A stretch of 64,000 nucleotides of DNA from Shewanella sp. NFH-SH190041 (lineage in GTDB: Bacteria; Pseudomonadota; Gammaproteobacteria; Enterobacterales; Shewanellaceae): the NCBI RefSeq assembly GCF_024363255.1, contig NZ_AP026070.1, forward strand, positions 992,001 to 1,056,000, given 5' to 3'. The position numbers and the translations under genes are program-made. Under the pieces are notes generated by a model. It searched no databases. It was not told the DNA's origin and was given only the letters and a program-made list of their open reading frames with translations. Shown in pieces: positions 56,775 through 63,559 of this stretch (positions are counted from its first letter, which is position 1; every line of letters starts with the position of its first letter).

Positions 56775-57482
56775 CTACCTTTTAAATCTCTTCCTCAGAG
56801 AATTATAACTGCATGCTTGTAGCCTACCCAATCCATGTTCTTCTCGATTATTATTAAGGCACTCTAATCGTTCAAGAAAATCATTATAAGCACTATTGTA
56901 ATTCATAGGTGACTGCTTATCCAAATACTCATTCAAGATCGAATCTAACAACTCCCCAACTTTTAAATTGATCTTGGAATTGTAGTTACCACTAAATGCA
57001 TGCCGTGGTAAAAGTGATTTCTTTTCACAACCATTTTCTAAATACAACTTTATCCATCGAGTCAAAGTTCTCCAATTTGGCGGACGATCATCCATGATTT
57101 CTAGTGACCTCTTTTCAATATAAGGTTCTAACTGTTTTGCGGTGAATGCAGGTATCCTTTCATCAATAACACCTTTCACGTAGGAGTATCTCCTTTCTAA
57201 CTGTTCAAACGCTTGAGTTGTTGTCGATTTCTTGGCAATTATTTTATGTTTATCCAATGACACGCCGACAAGGCATTGTGGTAATTCATTTCGTGTCATT
57301 ACCTTTAACTTTCCTTTCTCCAAAAGTATCTCAACGTCTTTCTTTGTAAAGGAAAATATAGATTTATTATCAATATCTTGGAGTGCTATATCTTCATGCC
57401 CATGACCAATCACTTGAAAGAATGCTTTCTTTTCTCCCACCATAATTTTAACGAGAACAAGATCGGGGTCTTGAAAATTCAT
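56775..57482 (-). CDS. TnsB/TniA-like transposase, N-terminal fragment
   Basis: A 235-residue protein matching only the DNA-binding N-terminus of Tn7 TnsB/Tn5053 TniA transposases. A beta-rich opening (FFQVIGHGHEDIALQDIDNK) is followed by the HTH signature region DDRPPNWRTLTRWIKLYLENGCEKKSLLPRHAFSGN-like, split here as RPPNWRTLTRWI and LLPRHAFSG. These transposases are usually 550-700 residues; the DDE core is missing and the frame stops at FKR next to AT-rich DNA. A strong ribosome site (AGGAGG) precedes the ATG. It could be a truncated remnant or a retained binding protein. Confidence 0.6.
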   Translation of the reverse strand: MNFQDPDLVLVKIMVGEKKAFFQVIGHGHEDIALQDIDNKSIFSFTKKDVEILLEKGKLKVMTRNELPQCLVGVSLDKHKIIAKKSTTTQAFEQLERRYSYVKGVIDERIPAFTAKQLEPYIEKRSLEIMDDRPPNWRTLTRWIKLYLENGCEKKSLLPRHAFSGNYNSKINLKVGELLDSILNEYLDKQSPMNYNSAYNDFLERLECLNNNREEHGLGRLQACSYNSLRKRFKR

Positions 57483-57546
57483 ACATCCTCCTATACTCAA
57501 ATAGAGCATACCCTAACTGAACGACAAGAAAATCTTCGAAGTCTGT

Positions 57547-57608
57547 TCATTTAGGGTGGTTAATCTGATAAATCAACACTATATTCAATAAGTCTAGAAC
57601 CTAAATGA
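57547..57608. repeat. Inverted repeat upstream of the resolvase (possible res site)
   Basis: TCATTTAGG and its complement CCTAAATGA lie 44 bases apart immediately in front of the resolvase start, between the two divergent genes. Resolvases of this type bind paired inverted subsites in exactly this position. Confidence 0.5.
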
Positions 57609-57617
57609 GCAAGTGCC

Positions 57618-58172
57618 ATGGCAAAGGTGGGATATGCCCGTGTATCGACGCAAGACCAATCACTAGAGCTCCAAATTCGGATATTGAAAGATGCTGGGTG
57701 TCGGAAGATTTTTTCTGACACAGCACCAGGTAGCGACACTCGCAGAAAGGGACTCAACGACTTAAAGCAATATCTTCGTGCTGGAGACACGCTGCTCGTT
57801 ACCCGTATTGACCGAATCGCCAGATCAGTCTTAGACCTTCAGCAGTTAGTTGTTTATCTCAAGGAGCAAGAAATCGAACTGAGAGCGACCGAACAACCAA
57901 TTTCCACTGATTCTGCCGCCGGGAAAGCGTTTCTAGATATGCTAGGAGTATTCGCTGAATTTGAGCTCAACATACGGAAGGAAAGACAGTTAGAGGGCAT
58001 CGCTGCCGCTAAAGCGGCGGGTAAATACAAAGGTCGCAAACCCACAGCTACTCCTATCAAAAACCAGATTATTGTTATGCACCAAAACCATGAGTCGATT
58101 TCGAATATAGCTAAGCATTGCAACGTTTCACGAAATACCGTTTACAAAATCATTCGTGAGCAGTTTAAATAG
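57618..58172 (+). CDS. Serine recombinase, Tn3-resolvase/TniR type
   Basis: A 184-residue small serine recombinase. The catalytic Ser is in GYARVSTQDQ (Ser near residue 9), with GDTLLVTRIDRIARS and FAEFELNIRKERQLEGI as the other core motifs. The C-terminal HTH (ISNIAKHCNVSRNTVYKIIR) binds the res site. It is divergent from the TnsB/TniA-like gene, so the pair looks like the recombination end of a Tn5053- or Tn7-related transposon. The gene appears intact. Confidence 0.93.
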   Translation: MAKVGYARVSTQDQSLELQIRILKDAGCRKIFSDTAPGSDTRRKGLNDLKQYLRAGDTLLVTRIDRIARSVLDLQQLVVYLKEQEIELRATEQPISTDSAAGKAFLDMLGVFAEFELNIRKERQLEGIAAAKAAGKYKGRKPTATPIKNQIIVMHQNHESISNIAKHCNVSRNTVYKIIREQFK

Positions 58173-58294
58173 CCTTTGGACAAAAACGGGTTAGGGTTGG
58201 TGCTCTAAGATGTCCACTTCGGATATGTTGAATTAGGGGAAAAGAAAGGCTTAAAAGTGTCTACAGAGTAGGTGGCTATCACTTTGGAGGAGAT

Positions 58295-58507
58295 ATGACT
58301 TTTTATAGCGGTGCAGATGCCCCCCAAAAAATAACAAAGACCAACTTGAGGCTGCCTTTCGGGGTTAGGTTAACGGCGGTAAGTTTAGTCAGCTTTTACC
58401 GCCGCGCACGGAGGTGGTGGAGTTTATTACATGATTTTCCTTTTTGTAGCAGCGCAGGTGCCGATTCACACCCAATAAATAGGCAACTCTCACCAAGGAG
58501 TTCCTAA
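58295..58507 (+). CDS. Possible short or truncated gene
   Basis: An ATG preceded by TTTGGAGGAGAT, a very strong ribosome site, opens a frame starting MTFYSGADAPQKITKTN. After about 25 codons it runs into an inverted repeat and the 54-bp direct repeat, and the encoded residues become Arg/Ser-rich and unlike a protein. It may be the 5' end of a gene cut by the insertion of the repeat-flanked unit. Confidence 0.25.
   Translation: MTFYSGADAPQKITKTNLRLPFGVRLTAVSLVSFYRRARRWWSLLHDFPFCSSAGADSHPINRQLSPRSS
58374..58404. repeat. 9-bp inverted repeat next to direct repeat A
   Basis: CGGCGGTAA / TTACCGCCG with a 13-base loop, about 50 bases left of the first copy of the 54-bp repeat. Confidence 0.65.
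58454..58507. repeat. 54-bp direct repeat, copy A (left flank of the defence-like operon)
   Basis: It matches copy B at 49 of 54 positions in the same orientation, including an uninterrupted 23-base stretch around CCAATAAATAGGCAACTC. It lies just beyond the 3' end of the operon. The similarity fades on both sides, which suggests a recombination or attachment site rather than a duplicated gene. Confidence 0.85.
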
Positions 58508-58702
58508 TGACCTCATGACCTTGGCGACTGCCTCTAACTGCTCCGGCTCTTCCGCTATAACCTCTAATGGTGTCTGTCATCACTCTCACCCCAAGAATCT
58601 TCGATAGTTTGTAATACCAAATGAAAAGTGTGTTGAAGTCCTCCATCTTGACGTATTTCTCGAACGTAGTTATCGGGGTTATGGTGAGATTACTACTGAA
58701 GT

Positions 58703-59218
58703 TTACGAACCTTGTGTTTGCCGGCTTGGTTTAGCCTTTACCGAGCTGGATACCTGCCCTTCAAACTTCTTCAAAAAGCCATCTACATTCAGCCCTGCAA
58801 AGAAAGATAGGGCATATAACAACTTCTCTGGGTGCTCAACTGAAGTCGAACCTACCGCGAAAAGACCCGCAGAGATAACCAGGTAAGTGACGTAACCCAT
58901 CAGGCCGGATGCAAATGGCCGGAATAGATACCAAACAACCCATACCGCATCCCATTGCTTTCTGACGCTGTAATTCAGATACACAGCTCGCAAGCAATAG
59001 AGAACACCTCCTGTAGTTGCAACCAAAACACATCCAATAACTTGCTTACTCGACACAGCCCAAGGAGGAACAGCGTTAGTAGCAGTCATATACCAATACC
59101 CTATAGGTGCCATTAGTAGCATAAGAAGATAGGCACCGACAGCGATAGCACTGCATAAGCATTTTCCTGTGTAGGTTTTAGATTGTGCTGGCTGTTCTTG
59201 TTGGGTTTCACTTTGCAT
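58703..59218 (-). CDS. Small multi-pass membrane protein of the E2-E1/JAB operon
   Basis: A 171-residue protein with a hydrophilic N-terminus, three clear membrane segments (about 20-42, 59-80 and 100-123) and a possible fourth (133-148), then a polar tail. Its ATG lies inside the last codons of the JAB gene (11-bp overlap), so it belongs to the operon and is translated with it. No family is recognised. By analogy with other defence operons it may be the membrane effector that kills or stalls infected cells, or a membrane target of conjugation. Confidence 0.75.
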   Translation of the reverse strand: MQSETQQEQPAQSKTYTGKCLCSAIAVGAYLLMLLMAPIGYWYMTATNAVPPWAVSSKQVIGCVLVATTGGVLYCLRAVYLNYSVRKQWDAVWVVWYLFRPFASGLMGYVTYLVISAGLFAVGSTSVEHPEKLLYALSFFAGLNVDGFLKKFEGQVSSSVKAKPSRQTQGS

Positions 59219-59711
59219 TAAATCGATATTCCTTTTTACCGTCTGTTAAAGCGACATAGCTTTGTTCGATCCCCGTGGTTCCAAGAATAAGCATGATGAA
59301 GTAATTAAGCTGATGCTCAGAGTCTAGAAAGGTGCTTCGAATCGCTTGGGTATCATCCCAAGAAGGTGTTGGGTTACCACAAGGGTGAGTATGCCAATCA
59401 CCAAGGTAGTGAAGCCCGTTTTTGAAGTGCTTTTGTATTGTCTTATTGGCTTCCCGCTTATTCCAGGAAAAGCCAAAGCGAGATCTCTTGTCAGCTCTGC
59501 TAGGGGAGGAAGCCGATAAGACCGTCACCACTCCTGTGCATATTTTCCCAAAAAGAAAGCCACCTGCCTCAGTTTTATTCCCAGTTTGCTTGTACTTATA
59601 CAGTTCAGCAATGGCGTTTTCCGAAAATTGCACCGATAGACCCGTAAAAGATAGGGAGGTGAACTCAATCGGCGCAGTCTGACTAGACGACTTTAAGGAT
59701 TTTTGAGCCAT
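59208..59711 (-). CDS. JAB/JAMM metallopeptidase, Cap3-like
   Basis: A 167-residue Mov34/MPN isopeptidase. The full JAMM zinc motif is present: Glu48 in EAGGFLFG, then H107-T-H109 followed by seven residues to Ser117 and on to Asp120 (GDWHTHPCGNPTPSWDD). Such enzymes remove ubiquitin-like or Cap2-conjugated tails. It overlaps the E2-E1 gene by 29 bases and the membrane-protein gene by 11. Catalytic residues are intact, so it should be active. Best reading: the deconjugase that balances the E2-E1 ligase. Confidence 0.9.
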   Translation of the reverse strand: MAQKSLKSSSQTAPIEFTSLSFTGLSVQFSENAIAELYKYKQTGNKTEAGGFLFGKICTGVVTVLSASSPSRADKRSRFGFSWNKREANKTIQKHFKNGLHYLGDWHTHPCGNPTPSWDDTQAIRSTFLDSEHQLNYFIMLILGTTGIEQSYVALTDGKKEYRFNAK

Positions 59712-61473
59712 CTCCTATCTCTCCATACTTTTGTTCCCAGCCTTGATTCCATTCGCCATCTAATGATTGCAGAAGCTTCTTACTTCCAATCCATACTCGA
59801 TAGCTGTCATCCTGAATTCCCTCACAAGCAAGCTCAGTGACAGTCTCTACTATCATGCTATGCCCGAAGCTAAGCTCTACGCCGCCGTATGGCTGGAATA
59901 CACCACCGCAGAAATGCGTTTCCTTGATGGTTCGATGCTCAAACTTGGCACAACTCTCCAGTAGCCTTCCGGTATTATCAAATAGAGAGCCATAGCTAAA
60001 GCCCCCCGCCTTGTTTACATAGCAATGGGTAGCTACAGCATGTGGTTCAGTGAAACAGAAAACAACACTGCACAATAGACTACTGTCTTCTATCATCCCA
60101 TGTATGGCCTTATCTGATGCCCACTCTGCTGTTGCGCTAATGACCAAATCACATTTCGTTGTTAGTGCTTCTACAGCCTTATCGTCAACGAACCATTCAC
60201 GACTCCCTGCGTATAAAACATCGACCCAAGGGTAGTTCCTCTGAATATGATTCTTGCATGCTTCAGCCTTATTGGTGCCTACGTAGTTCATACCAAGAAG
60301 GTGTCTGCCGACATTGGCTGCCTCAAGTGATTCTCCATCGCACAACACAAATTTACTGAACCCAGCTTTAATTAGTAGGGGGAGTAGACTCGAACCGATA
60401 GAACCAAGCCCGATAATGCCAATGGTAGTTCCACTGGTTGTTCGGATAGATGGGTTTGAGTCTCTACCTAGAACCCATGATGGGTCTCTGCGCTCTACCT
60501 CCATTCCACGGATACCCACCTGTGCGCACCTGGCTTCAAGGTTTCGAAAATGGATACGATCATCCCTAAAGCCGTTACCTGCTTTTACTGGTGGCAGATA
60601 GCGCTGTCCGGCATTACCTCTTGTGTTGATCCCGCTCAAACATCTCATCGCAGTGATGATTGCTCCATTGGGGGTGTTGGTCTGCACTAGGAATGCTGGG
60701 TTTAGGCGATTGGAACTTAAGATATATGAGATTGCAGTAATCGCTTCGGTGTAATCGGCACACTGGGTTTTCAGTATCGATAAAATCTCGCCAAGTGTCT
60801 TGGGGTACTCCGATGGTTTCCAAGCTTCATGCAAATTAATAAGGAACGTGGTAGAGCAGAGCTTTCGGCTCGGTTTCAGACCAATGTTAGTTAGCCAGCC
60901 CTTAAGCTCATCTTCAGTATCAGCAAATATGACACCTTTGGAGCTGTCATACGCTACATGGATCTGTCGAGATGTAACGTTTTTGACCTTACATATACTG
61001 GTCGCTTTCTTTTCTTTTAGTGGGGACGTAAAAGAGCGCCCCCAGTAGCTAAGCATACCAGCACTGAAGTCCTCATCGAGTTCACCGGAGATTGTTTGTT
61101 CCAGCAACGAGTGACTGTGATTGATTAGGTGCTCGACGTATGTAATGTCTTGCGGGTCAAAGGTAACCTCTTCACCCCATACGCATAGCCTCCCTTGCTC
61201 CTCAATGTGAGGGTACTTTAAGACCTCCAGTTTAGGGTGAGTGAAGATGTGAGGGACGCTGAAAGGGAAAGTAGATCGTGCCGCCACAATCAATTGAATT
61301 GCCTTGCTGCTATCAGGGTGTCTGATATCAGTTTGGATGCGCCAATTGGCTGTATACAGGCTTGAGGAAATCCCCAAGTTCTGCACTTCACTTTCAGATA
61401 GTCGCTTAGCCGAATACCTGTCAGAAAGGAACTCACCTAACACTTCAATTGAAGCTGACCGACAATTAGGCAT
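59683..61473 (-). CDS. E2-E1 fusion (Cap2-like ubiquitin-transfer enzyme)
   Basis: A 596-residue protein. The N-terminal E2-like domain (about 1-140) has an active-site Cys97 in HIEEQGRLCVWGE, the bacterial form of the E2 HPN...C motif. A linker follows (about 150-340). The C-terminal E1/ThiF domain (about 345-560) has the ATP-binding GIIGLGSIG, the acidic DGESLEAANVGRH and the late TATAEWASD region; Cys522 in HFCGGVFQPYGG is the best E1 thioester candidate. This is the architecture of CBASS Cap2. The ATG chosen overlaps the upstream stop by 8 bases; 19 more residues are possible upstream. Confidence 0.9.
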   Translation of the reverse strand: MPNCRSASIEVLGEFLSDRYSAKRLSESEVQNLGISSSLYTANWRIQTDIRHPDSSKAIQLIVAARSTFPFSVPHIFTHPKLEVLKYPHIEEQGRLCVWGEEVTFDPQDITYVEHLINHSHSLLEQTISGELDEDFSAGMLSYWGRSFTSPLKEKKATSICKVKNVTSRQIHVAYDSSKGVIFADTEDELKGWLTNIGLKPSRKLCSTTFLINLHEAWKPSEYPKTLGEILSILKTQCADYTEAITAISYILSSNRLNPAFLVQTNTPNGAIITAMRCLSGINTRGNAGQRYLPPVKAGNGFRDDRIHFRNLEARCAQVGIRGMEVERRDPSWVLGRDSNPSIRTTSGTTIGIIGLGSIGSSLLPLLIKAGFSKFVLCDGESLEAANVGRHLLGMNYVGTNKAEACKNHIQRNYPWVDVLYAGSREWFVDDKAVEALTTKCDLVISATAEWASDKAIHGMIEDSSLLCSVVFCFTEPHAVATHCYVNKAGGFSYGSLFDNTGRLLESCAKFEHRTIKETHFCGGVFQPYGGVELSFGHSMIVETVTELACEGIQDDSYRVWIGSKKLLQSLDGEWNQGWEQKYGEIGDGSKILKVV

Positions 61474-62671
61474 AGGTGCTTTTTCCACCCTTCTTAACCG
61501 CATCTGGATTGGCAACTTTAGAAAAGTCACGCTTTTCAGCTTTCGTCACCTTCTTCGGCCTGCCCGTTGAGAAGGTAATCATGAGTGAATTAGGATTCCC
61601 TTCATCATCAACCCCCTCTTCAGCCACGGCATAAAACTTATACCCATCATTATCCTTTAGGATCTTCTCGTACTCATCTCTTGCAAGCTGCGAAGGAGGA
61701 GTCTTCTCCCCGAACTCTTGACTACTGCAAAGAACTACTGCGTTCTTGTTTGCCTTGCTTAAAGCTGCGTGTGCAGACTTGTTCAGCTTAGGATCATCGC
61801 AATTAGATTCGCTGTCATTGGATAGTGAGCGCCAAGAGCAATGATGTGGAGCCAAAAGAACATCGTATGCAAGCTCGTTCAGTTGACCAGCAGCCTCGAG
61901 TTTGTCATGAAGCACTTCCCAGCACTTAACTTCAGCATCTCCGCCAATGAGAAATGAGTGAGTATAGGACACATCGTATCCGTAATTTGCGTCGTAGATG
62001 GCATTACTTAAATCGAAGCGGATGATTGCACTGGAGTTGTTCTTTGAAAGCTCTTCTTCGTCTTCTGCCACCTCTTGCTTGTCAGCAGGCGCAAGCAAGA
62101 ATGCATTGAGAGAGCCGTCATCTATGCCGGACATACGGGCGAATGAAGTGAATAGATCGGCAACAATATGTGGGATATCATCAGTTTTGCCATCTTCATC
62201 TGATGAAAGGAGAATGATGCGGTTACCTGCACCGCCAATATACCCGCCATCCCGATAGAGTTGAACTCGACGCTTAGCTTCTCTATTGAATACTTTGGCA
62301 TCGTCACAAAGAGGGTTGTTGCCATTTGCTCCTTTTGCTGTTGCTCGACGAAATACACGAGGTGATGACCAAATTTCGTTGATGATAATTTTATTGGATT
62401 TATCACTCCAGTCTTCCGGATCACCAGTATGGAACATGGTGTTAAATCCGGTTATGTGGTCTGCGTCTGGGTGAGTAAGAACAAACACATCCACATAAGG
62501 GCGACCATCTTCGTCAGTGTTCAAGCGCTCTCTCAGGCGCTCTTCTAAGTAGTTGTAGCTAGAGCCTGATCTCCTATAGCAGTCAATCAAGATCTTTTTT
62601 TTATTTTTGGTGGTGATTAGGGTCATGTCACCGTTGCCAACGGGAAAAACCTCTATTGATGGTGCTGTCAT
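61466..62671 (-). CDS. ComEC-like metallo-beta-lactamase-fold protein
   Basis: First gene of the operon, 401 residues, soluble. The fold opens IEVFPVGNGDMTLITT. The metal motif is HPDADH (67-72), the HxDxDH form seen in ComEC/Rec2 nucleases. Also present are a GGDAEVK segment and HHCSWRSL, corresponding to the ComEC HHGS motif. It is probably a nuclease or phosphodiesterase. The C-terminus is Lys/Gly-rich and ends STYA, resembling an exposed tail that an E2-E1 enzyme could modify. GGAG lies 8 bases before the ATG used; a 28-residue upstream extension is less likely. Confidence 0.87.
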   Translation of the reverse strand: MTAPSIEVFPVGNGDMTLITTKNKKKILIDCYRRSGSSYNYLEERLRERLNTDEDGRPYVDVFVLTHPDADHITGFNTMFHTGDPEDWSDKSNKIIINEIWSSPRVFRRATAKGANGNNPLCDDAKVFNREAKRRVQLYRDGGYIGGAGNRIILLSSDEDGKTDDIPHIVADLFTSFARMSGIDDGSLNAFLLAPADKQEVAEDEEELSKNNSSAIIRFDLSNAIYDANYGYDVSYTHSFLIGGDAEVKCWEVLHDKLEAAGQLNELAYDVLLAPHHCSWRSLSNDSESNCDDPKLNKSAHAALSKANKNAVVLCSSQEFGEKTPPSQLARDEYEKILKDNDGYKFYAVAEEGVDDEGNPNSLMITFSTGRPKKVTKAEKRDFSKVANPDAVKKGGKSTYA

Positions 62672-62716
62672 AAATGTGCTCCATAAAGAAGATGAGAGAA
62701 GAATGAATACGTCGTT

Positions 62717-62730
62717 TGATATGCATATCA
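62717..62730. promoter_or_regulatory. Palindromic operator candidate in the operon leader
   Basis: A perfect 14-bp palindrome, TGATATGCATATCA, sits 46 bases upstream of the first start codon of the operon, between a possible -35 (TTGTCA on the minus strand at 62760-62765) and the gene. A dimeric repressor or activator could bind here. Confidence 0.5.
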
Positions 62731-62964
62731 GACCATTAGAAAAAGTGAAATACAACTCTTGACAAATACTGATTTAAGGATGTTTTTTTGTTTTTAATCA
62801 GCAACTTACGAGGCAGTAAGCCGTAATGAGTTTCCCAGCCTGATAGGTGTAATGGTGTTAGCTAAAGAAGTTGATTTGTTGATGCAGGGGGATGAAAAGC
62901 GAAAAACGTGACCCACCTCACACATAAGATTTGCGGTTTGGTTGGAATTTATTAATAGGTATCT

Positions 62965-63021
62965 GAGAGCACTGCTATGCAGTGCAGGTGCCTATTCACA
63001 TCCAATAAATAGGCAACTCTC
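62965..63021. repeat. Structured inverted-repeat region around direct repeat B
   Basis: Outer stem GAGAG / CTCTC encloses two hairpins, CACTGC / GCAGTG and GCCTATT / AATAGGC, so the single strand could fold as a three-way junction. Only the second hairpin region is shared with repeat A. Confidence 0.55.
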
Positions 63022-63037
63022 ACCGCGGAATTCCTAA
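62984..63037. repeat. 54-bp direct repeat, copy B (right flank of the defence-like operon)
   Basis: Same orientation as copy A, 49 of 54 bases identical, spacing 4,530 bases between copies. The pair brackets all four operon genes and nothing else of substance. Confidence 0.85.
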
Positions 63038-63559
63038 CAGGCATTACAACGAGGGGTGTGGAAACGACAGTAACGGATATTTGTATTACGAGACTGCTCG
63101 TTTATCTGAATGATGAGATGTGTCGTTATCTCGCTATACCAGCAACATGAATAGAAGAAATATTATCACTAACACGTTGGATAACTGACAGTTTTATGAT
63201 TGTAATCAATATTTCCGTGAACTGTGTTGAGAAGGTGGCAGGCGCAATTCCTGTTTTATCCGATTTAACGGGATAACCGGTTCATGTAAGTAACTTTGGG
63301 GCACTTCTGAGTCTCTAAGTGCCATCTGTGAAGGTACGGGACAGAAATGTGTCAGAGCGGATCGTCCTGGCACGAGTTGGTAAAACTAAGCAGCCATTGT
63401 AGGGTAAGAGCACAATCCTTTTAGTCCATCAAAATTGTTGAAACACTAAAGAAAGTACTCTTTGCTTAAACTTACCCAGACGGAGTTTATCGGTACCACG
63501 TTCAATTGGTTCGGGAGTACTGTTGAGCTCGGGTAAAATGAATGTGTTTTGGTGAGAAT
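63038..63559. other. Intergenic region right of direct repeat B
   Basis: About 520 bases without a convincing gene. A 7-bp hairpin (GGCACTT / AAGTGCC, 63300-63323) is the only structure noticed. Confidence 0.5.

Noticed and set aside
58374..58507. attC-like recombination site or integron cassette border
   Set aside because: A GTTAGGT core-like heptamer occurs at the left, but no matching RYYYAAC partner or proper stem was found at the expected distance.
58389..58646. Minus-strand 85-residue frame spanning direct repeat A
   Set aside because: The same stretch in repeat B encodes similar residues only because the DNA is repeated; there is no ribosome site or family support.
58703..62671. Ordinary type II CBASS
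   Set aside because: The E2-E1 and JAB genes fit, but no CD-NTase is encoded in or next to the operon within this window.
58703..62671. Bil/ISG15-like conjugation system
   Set aside because: No ubiquitin-like protein gene is present, and E2 and E1 are fused, unlike the separate genes of BilABCD.
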